64,000 nucleotides of DNA from Clostridia bacterium (GTDB lineage Bacteria > Bacillota > Clostridia > Christensenellales > Aristaeellaceae): positions 1-64,000 of the forward strand of contig JAFQKQ010000010.1 in assembly GCA_017396845.1 (NCBI GenBank), read 5' to 3'. The first letter of the stretch is position 1. The number at the start of each line of letters is the position of its first letter. The position numbers were made by a program, and so were the translations under genes. Below the pieces are notes generated by a model. It had not been told where the DNA came from and ran no database searches. It saw only the letters and a program-made list of their open reading frames with translations. Shown in pieces: positions 59,706 to 64,000 of the stretch.

Positions 59706-59752
59706 AAAAACAAATAAAATGCCGCTCCCTGTCGTATGTGACCGGGAGCGGC
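59706..59752 (-). terminator. Terminator of the SDR gene (minus strand)
   Basis: GCCGCTCCC (59721-59729) pairs with GGGAGCGGC (59744-59752). On the minus strand it is followed by ATTTTATTTGTTTTTTT. It may also stop the dap operon from the other side, more weakly. Confidence 0.8.
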
Positions 59753-59770
59753 GATGCGTTTTGGAAAGAT

Positions 59771-60571
59771 TTACGGGCGAAGTCCCAGACCGCCTTCGAG
59801 GGTGATCGTTTCGCCGTTCATGTACTTGAGATCGGGGTTTGCAAGCTGTACGCATGCGCGGCCGATATCCGTTTCGGGGTCGCCGAAGTATCCGGCCGGG
59901 GGCGTATGCACGTTCTTTTCGAACGCTTCGGGATACGCCTTCTGGAACTGCTCAAGCTGAGCGGTCCAGGCGAGGGGGCAGATTACGTTTACATTGATGC
60001 CGTCCTTGGCCCATTCGGTTGCCGCAACGCGGGTGAGACCGCGAATGCCTTCCTTGGCGGCTGCGTAGGAGCACTGGCCGTAATTTCCGAAAAGACCTGC
60101 GCCGGAAGCGAAGTTGATAACGCTGCCCTTGCTCTTGACAAGATGGGGATAGCAGGCCTTCATATAGTGGAAGGCTGCATAGAGACCGGAATAGATGGCG
60201 AGGTCAAACTGCTCGGCGGTGTGATCCTTGATGGCGACGCCGGAAGCGGAGGCCTGCGCATTGTTGATGAGTACGTCGATGGAGCCGAATTCCGCGATCG
60301 CCTTTTCTACGACCATGTTGGCGATGGCTTCGTTGTCAGAGCCTGCGGAGATGTCCGCCTGAACGGGCAGAACCTTAATGCCGTACAGACGCTCGAGCTC
60401 TTCCTTCGCGTCCTCCAGCTTTTTCACATTGCGTCCGGTGATTACGATATTTGCGCCTTCCTTGGCGTATGCGGTTGCGATGCCGTAGCCGATGGAGCCG
60501 GCTTTGCCGTTTGAAAGCACGGCGCGTCCGCCGCCGGTGAGAAGAAGCGTCTTATTCTTTAAGAAACCCAT
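59771..60571 (-). CDS. SDR family oxidoreductase
   Basis: NAD(P)-dependent short-chain dehydrogenase of 266 residues. The nucleotide loop is TGGGRAVLSNGKAGSIGYGI near residues 12-31, an extended version of TGxxxGxG with an insert of a few residues. NNAQASASG is the NNAG region, and the active site Ser and YxxxK are in INFASGAGLFGNYGQCSYAAAKEG. The C-terminus is ITLEGGLGLRP. The substrate is open; sugar alcohols, 3-oxoacyl groups or steroids are possible. The RBS AAGGAGG precedes ATG 60571. Monocistronic between its promoter and terminator. Confidence 0.88.
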   Translation of the reverse strand: MGFLKNKTLLLTGGGRAVLSNGKAGSIGYGIATAYAKEGANIVITGRNVKKLEDAKEELERLYGIKVLPVQADISAGSDNEAIANMVVEKAIAEFGSIDVLINNAQASASGVAIKDHTAEQFDLAIYSGLYAAFHYMKACYPHLVKSKGSVINFASGAGLFGNYGQCSYAAAKEGIRGLTRVAATEWAKDGINVNVICPLAWTAQLEQFQKAYPEAFEKNVHTPPAGYFGDPETDIGRACVQLANPDLKYMNGETITLEGGLGLRP

Positions 60572-60609
60572 TGATATGCCTCCTTGAACTGAAAGGATAT
60601 TCCAATGTA

Positions 60610-60638
60610 AGGATACACTATTTTTGTAGATATATCAA
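60610..60638 (-). promoter_or_regulatory. Promoter of the SDR gene
   Basis: On the minus strand TTGATA (60638-60633), 17 bp, TATCCT (60615-60610). Confidence 0.5.
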
Positions 60639-60751
60639 TATCTGAAGAGCAAAATTTTCAAAATCTTCCGAAACGGCGGTAACCCCTATATTTTTACTGC
60701 ATATGATAGGACTTATCAAGCGATTTTTCTTTTGAATATATGGATTTTCGT

Positions 60752-60780
60752 TTGACGGGAGGATAAAAACGTACTATACT
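60752..60780 (+). promoter_or_regulatory. Promoter of the PHP-SGNH operon
   Basis: TTGACG 60752-60757, 17 bp, TATACT 60775-60780; the gene starts 50 bp downstream. Confidence 0.65.
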
Positions 60781-60829
60781 ATTTTAGAAAACACCGTGCG
60801 CAAAATCGATTGAACGGAGAGATATAAGC

Positions 60830-61876
60830 ATGATATGCATTCAAAAGGAGATTGAGAGACTCGAAAGGCTGTATGAAGGCCGAAGGGCTTTTCACGGAGA
60901 AATGCACGACCATTCGGCAAGCGGCGGAACGAGCGACGGAAAAACGCCGCTGGATGCATGGAAAAAGCAGATGGCGGAGCTTAAAATGGACTTTGCCGCA
61001 ATACTCGATCACAGACAGGTGCGCCATATGTATTTGCCCGAATGGAATGATACCGTGTTCATTGCAGGCACTGAGCCGGGTACGGGCATATCCGATTGCA
61101 ATGCCAGGGACAGCCATCTGCACTATAATATTCTGCTTCCCGACCGCGATTTGCTGGCGGAGATACTCAATGAATTTCCGGAGTATGAATTTACCGGCGG
61201 CATTGAGGGGCATTTCAAATACCCGTGGTTTACCCGCGAGCGCTTCTGTGAATTGATCGATTCCGTAAAAGCGCATGGAGGCATGTTTGTGCATCCGCAT
61301 CCGAAGCAGGTAATGGACTCGGATGATCCCCTCGATTACTGGTTCCGCGACGAAACCGGTATAGAGGTATTCTATATTTCCATGGACAGTGAAGAGACGA
61401 AGGCGAATTACCCGCTGTGGCGGAGTCTGTTGAGCGCCGGAAAACGCGTATGGGCGTCGGCGGGCGGCGACCTGCATACGGATGCGCACGATTACGCGCT
61501 TACGACCGTGTACTCCGAAAAACAGCAGTGCGCAAGCTTTATTTCGCACATCCGGGTCGGCGATTACACCTGCGGCGGCGTTGGCATTCGAATGGCCATC
61601 GGCGATACCGTAATGGGTGGTCAGTGCGCTTTTTCGGGAAATACGCTGATTGTATCGGTAAAGGATTTCCATGACAGCGTAAAGTTAGCGGGCCACGATT
61701 ACCGCATGGATTTGTTTGCAGGAGAAGAGGTGGTATTTTCTGCGCCGGTGAATCCCGATAAAACACATTATTTTGCCGTTCCTGCGAAGGACGCGCCTTT
61801 TTACCGCGCAGAAATTTTTGACGAGACGAGAAATTTGAGAATTGCCATCGGAAATCCGATCTGGAACGAGCGGTGA
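60830..61876 (+). CDS. PHP-domain metal-dependent hydrolase
   Basis: A 348-residue protein with PHP-type metal ligands: GEMHDHSASGG near residue 23-33, ILDHRQVRHM, IAGTEPGTG, FVHPHPKQVM and the late GGDLHTDAHDY. The N-terminal 230 residues form the catalytic domain; the last 110 residues are beta-rich (VMGGQCAFSG and VKLAGHDYRMDLF) and may bind substrate. No signal peptide. The following gene, a secreted SGNH hydrolase, is in the same operon 20 bp further on, so a carbohydrate or phosphoester substrate is plausible. Unlike the PHP protein at 5468, it has a C-terminal extension. Confidence 0.82.
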   Translation: MICIQKEIERLERLYEGRRAFHGEMHDHSASGGTSDGKTPLDAWKKQMAELKMDFAAILDHRQVRHMYLPEWNDTVFIAGTEPGTGISDCNARDSHLHYNILLPDRDLLAEILNEFPEYEFTGGIEGHFKYPWFTRERFCELIDSVKAHGGMFVHPHPKQVMDSDDPLDYWFRDETGIEVFYISMDSEETKANYPLWRSLLSAGKRVWASAGGDLHTDAHDYALTTVYSEKQQCASFISHIRVGDYTCGGVGIRMAIGDTVMGGQCAFSGNTLIVSVKDFHDSVKLAGHDYRMDLFAGEEVVFSAPVNPDKTHYFAVPAKDAPFYRAEIFDETRNLRIAIGNPIWNER

Positions 61877-61896
61877 CGAGCTTTGGAGGCGGTTGT

Positions 61897-63063
61897 ATGA
61901 ATAGATTTTTGCGGGTTTTGTCGATGGTTCTTATGTCTTCCATGATGCTTACTGCGTCGGCTGAAGGGACAAGCGTGTTTACGGATAAGATGATCGAGCA
62001 TTCGCTTGTGTCCGTCGGAAATAACGAAAGGTTTCGGCGGGCTGCAGAGAAGGCAAGGGCGGGAGAGGAGGTAACGCTTGCGTACCTTGGCGGTTCGATT
62101 ACCGAAGGCGCTCTGGCACAGCCTCAGAGAACGAAGTGCTATGCGTATGTGTCGTGCGAGATTTTTAAGGAAAAGTATGCTTCGAATCCTGAAAACGTAC
62201 GCTATGTGAACGCCGGCATATCGGGCACGCCGTCGCTTTTGGGTCTTACGCGGCTTGAAAAGGATATACTTTCCAAATCGCCCGATATCGTGTTTGTAGA
62301 ATTCGCCGTGAACGATTCTACGGATCCCAAGAGCAAGATCGTATATGAAAGCCTTGTAAGAAGGCTGATCGCAAGCGAAACCGAGCCCGCGGTCATTTTG
62401 ATTTTCACTATGATGAACTCCGGCTACAATGCGCAGCCGCATATGCAGCAAGTGGGCAAGCACTACGATTTAGGCATGATATCCATAAAGAACGCTATCA
62501 GCCCTGAAATCACGCTTGGAAATATGACGTTTGCCGATTACTCCTCTGATTATGCCCATCCGACTACGGAGGGACATGCGTTTATCGCGGACATGATCGG
62601 ATACTATTTTGACAAAGCAACTGAGGGAGACAGCGCGCCCTACGAGATTCCTCAGGATACCGTATACGGAAATGATTACGAAGCGCTTATCAATATTGAA
62701 AAGGGCGATCCGGAAATCCTTGACAGAGGAAGCTTTCTCCACGGCGTATATCCCTGCTATACATATCTGTACGGCTGGAAGCGGACGGGCGGCGCAAACA
62801 AGCCTATGACGCTTAAGATAGGCGCAAAGAGCATGACGATTGCCTATAGACAGGAAAAAAATACCTCCTGCGGAAGGCTTGAAATTGTGGTAGACGGCGA
62901 AGTAGTAAAAACCATAAACGGCTATGACGACGGCGCCTGGGGCAATATCGTAACGGATGTGATTGATTTTGAGGATTCAAAGGAAAGAACGATTGAACTC
63001 AGAATGGCGCAGGGCGACGAAAGCAAGAGCTTCACGATTTACGATATCGCATATGTGAAATAG
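61897..63063 (+). CDS. Secreted SGNH/GDSL hydrolase
   Basis: Serine esterase-type hydrolase of 388 residues. The signal peptide is MNRFLRVLSMVLMSSMMLTA with ASA cleavage. Block I is LAYLGGSITEGALA (nucleophile Ser near residue 75), block III is FVEFAVNDSTD (Asn) and block V is DYAHPTTEGHAF with the catalytic Asp-His pair. A C-terminal beta domain of about 130 residues follows, as in some carbohydrate esterases. Likely deacetylates or hydrolyses a surface or plant polysaccharide. ATG 61897 has GGAGG 7 bases upstream; a GTG at 61873 is less likely. Confidence 0.88.
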   Translation: MNRFLRVLSMVLMSSMMLTASAEGTSVFTDKMIEHSLVSVGNNERFRRAAEKARAGEEVTLAYLGGSITEGALAQPQRTKCYAYVSCEIFKEKYASNPENVRYVNAGISGTPSLLGLTRLEKDILSKSPDIVFVEFAVNDSTDPKSKIVYESLVRRLIASETEPAVILIFTMMNSGYNAQPHMQQVGKHYDLGMISIKNAISPEITLGNMTFADYSSDYAHPTTEGHAFIADMIGYYFDKATEGDSAPYEIPQDTVYGNDYEALINIEKGDPEILDRGSFLHGVYPCYTYLYGWKRTGGANKPMTLKIGAKSMTIAYRQEKNTSCGRLEIVVDGEVVKTINGYDDGAWGNIVTDVIDFEDSKERTIELRMAQGDESKSFTIYDIAYVK

Positions 63064-63070
63064 TGAGAAC

Positions 63071-63120
63071 AAAAAAAGAGATGCTGCGGAAGGATGGATT
63101 TTACGCAGCATCTCTTTTTT
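63071..63120. terminator. Terminator between SGNH hydrolase and MATE genes
   Basis: A 16-17 bp stem (63072-63088 with about 63104-63119) has A and T runs at both sides, suited to both converging genes. Confidence 0.88.
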
Positions 63121-64000
63121 ATGAAGCCTTTTGCAGCCTTGGTTTTTTGTCCTTGATCGCGTTGATCCACCTGCCGCTTCTGTAGCGCAGGAACATGAAA
63201 AACGCGCGGACAGCCTGATCGAAGCACATGCATGTGACGGCTTCGGGAAGTCCCAGATGGAAAACGCGAATGCACAGTACCGCGCCCAGCGCACGGATCA
63301 GCCAGTTGCCGGCGGCGGTGATGTAAAACGGCCAGCGGGTGTCGCCCGCGCCTCGAAGCGCGCCTGCGAGAATCCAGGCGATGACCTGTATGGGCTGAAC
63401 GAACGCCACAATGCGAAGGCACCTCATGGCGAGCGGGATGACGTCGGCGTCCTTGGATATGATTCGAACCATGGGATTGGCGAAAATATACAGCCCGGCG
63501 CCGGCAGCCAGCATGACGAGTACGCCGATCAAAACGGTATAGCGCACATATCGTTTGGCGAGCTCCGGTTTTTTCGCGCCGAGGGACTGTCCCACCAATG
63601 TGGTTGCGGAGGTTGCAAATGCAAACGCAGGCATAAACGACAGCGATTCCGCCGTTGAATACACGGTATTGGAAGCGACGGCTACTGTTCCGAGCGTCGC
63701 GATGGATTTTGTAACCACGATGCCGGACAGCGACATGCACATGCGCTCAAGCATTGCGGGGATGGAGAGCGACACTACGCGCCCGATGACGGCTTTATCG
63801 GGCTTATAGGAATCCTTTAAGGATATGCGCGTGGGATCCTTTTTGATAAACAGCATAACGGCCAGGGTCGTTCCGCCCAGGAACCACGAAAAGCCGGTAG
63901 AGAGCGCCGCGCCGCGTACGCCGAGCCCCGCGCCGAACATCCGGAACGACCAGTCGATATTCATGCAGTCGACGGCGATGCGGATGGTGTGCGGCTCGTG
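63119..64000 (-). CDS. MATE family efflux transporter (5' part beyond window)
   Basis: Na+- or H+-driven multidrug and toxin exporter of the membrane. About 293 residues of the C-terminal part are visible; the frame is open to the right edge, and the ATG at 63964 lies inside the protein. Typical features are the GVRGAALSTG motif, SIPAMLERMCMSLSG, VYSTAESLSFMPAFAFATSATTLVGQSLGAK at the start of the second half, and LRGAGDTRWPFYIT. A short basic tail (KDKKPRLQKAS) ends the protein. The stop lies in the bidirectional terminator. Confidence 0.92.
   Translation of the reverse strand, partial: HEPHTIRIAVDCMNIDWSFRMFGAGLGVRGAALSTGFSWFLGGTTLAVMLFIKKDPTRISLKDSYKPDKAVIGRVVSLSIPAMLERMCMSLSGIVVTKSIATLGTVAVASNTVYSTAESLSFMPAFAFATSATTLVGQSLGAKKPELAKRYVRYTVLIGVLVMLAAGAGLYIFANPMVRIISKDADVIPLAMRCLRIVAFVQPIQVIAWILAGALRGAGDTRWPFYITAAGNWLIRALGAVLCIRVFHLGLPEAVTCMCFDQAVRAFFMFLRYRSGRWINAIKDKKPRLQKAS

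Overview
The window looks like chromosome of a Clostridia-type Firmicute of moderate GC. The signs are a PolC-type replicative polymerase, the frr-uppS-dxr-rseP-ispG-polC order, a lysine riboswitch in front of dapA, DegV, class III ribonucleotide reductase (an anaerobic enzyme), GGAGG ribosome binding sites, several TTG starts, and many promoters with -35 and -10 boxes 17 bp apart. L-fucose isomerase, a GH36 glycosidase and a YesMN/LplABC-type sugar uptake operon suggest a gut or plant-glycan user. A Christensenellales-like lineage is a guess that the sequence alone cannot settle. No tRNA, rRNA, insertion sequence, prophage or CRISPR array was seen.

Layout, 1-15 kb: the 3' part of fucI, a decayed BspA-like leucine-rich-repeat remnant, then one long operon: frr, a 71-aa protein, uppS, dxr, rseP, a PHP phosphoesterase, ispG, polC and a WG-repeat protein. 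cdsA, usually between uppS and dxr, is absent. A membrane-anchored beta-propeller with a Thr-Pro linker follows. 15-27 kb: an AEC permease broken by one amber codon, an MFS transporter, two tandem class C beta-lactamase-like proteins, an amino-acid ABC importer, an RsgA-like GTPase behind an apparent leader-peptide attenuator, a sugar isomerase-like TIM barrel and a hotdog thioesterase. 27-33 kb: an operon with a DNA glycosylase, pyrimidine nucleoside phosphorylase, an unknown membrane protein, a lipid kinase and a GH36 glycosidase.

33-40.7 kb: nrdDG (minus strand) with possible NrdR boxes, a DegV protein behind a promoter carrying two matching dyads, an unusual double-length ThyX with a glutamine amidotransferase, and an M20 peptidase. 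40.7-48.7 kb: a minus-strand sugar uptake set of sensor kinase, solute-binding protein, AraC-type response regulator, two permeases and a sugar isomerase. 48.9-57 kb: two D,D-carboxypeptidases, then a response regulator, a histidine kinase and a triple-GerMN lipoprotein (laid out like actinobacterial mtrA-mtrB-lpqB), and a convergent asparagine-synthetase-like protein that has lost its catalytic motifs. 57-64 kb: a lysine-riboswitch-controlled dapA-dapB-dapH operon, an SDR oxidoreductase, a PHP protein with an SGNH hydrolase, and a MATE transporter cut by the window end.

The most promising leads are the attenuator upstream of the RsgA-like gene (23772-24002), the fused ThyX with complementary motif loss (37430-38740) and the AsnB-like pseudoenzyme (55467-56990).
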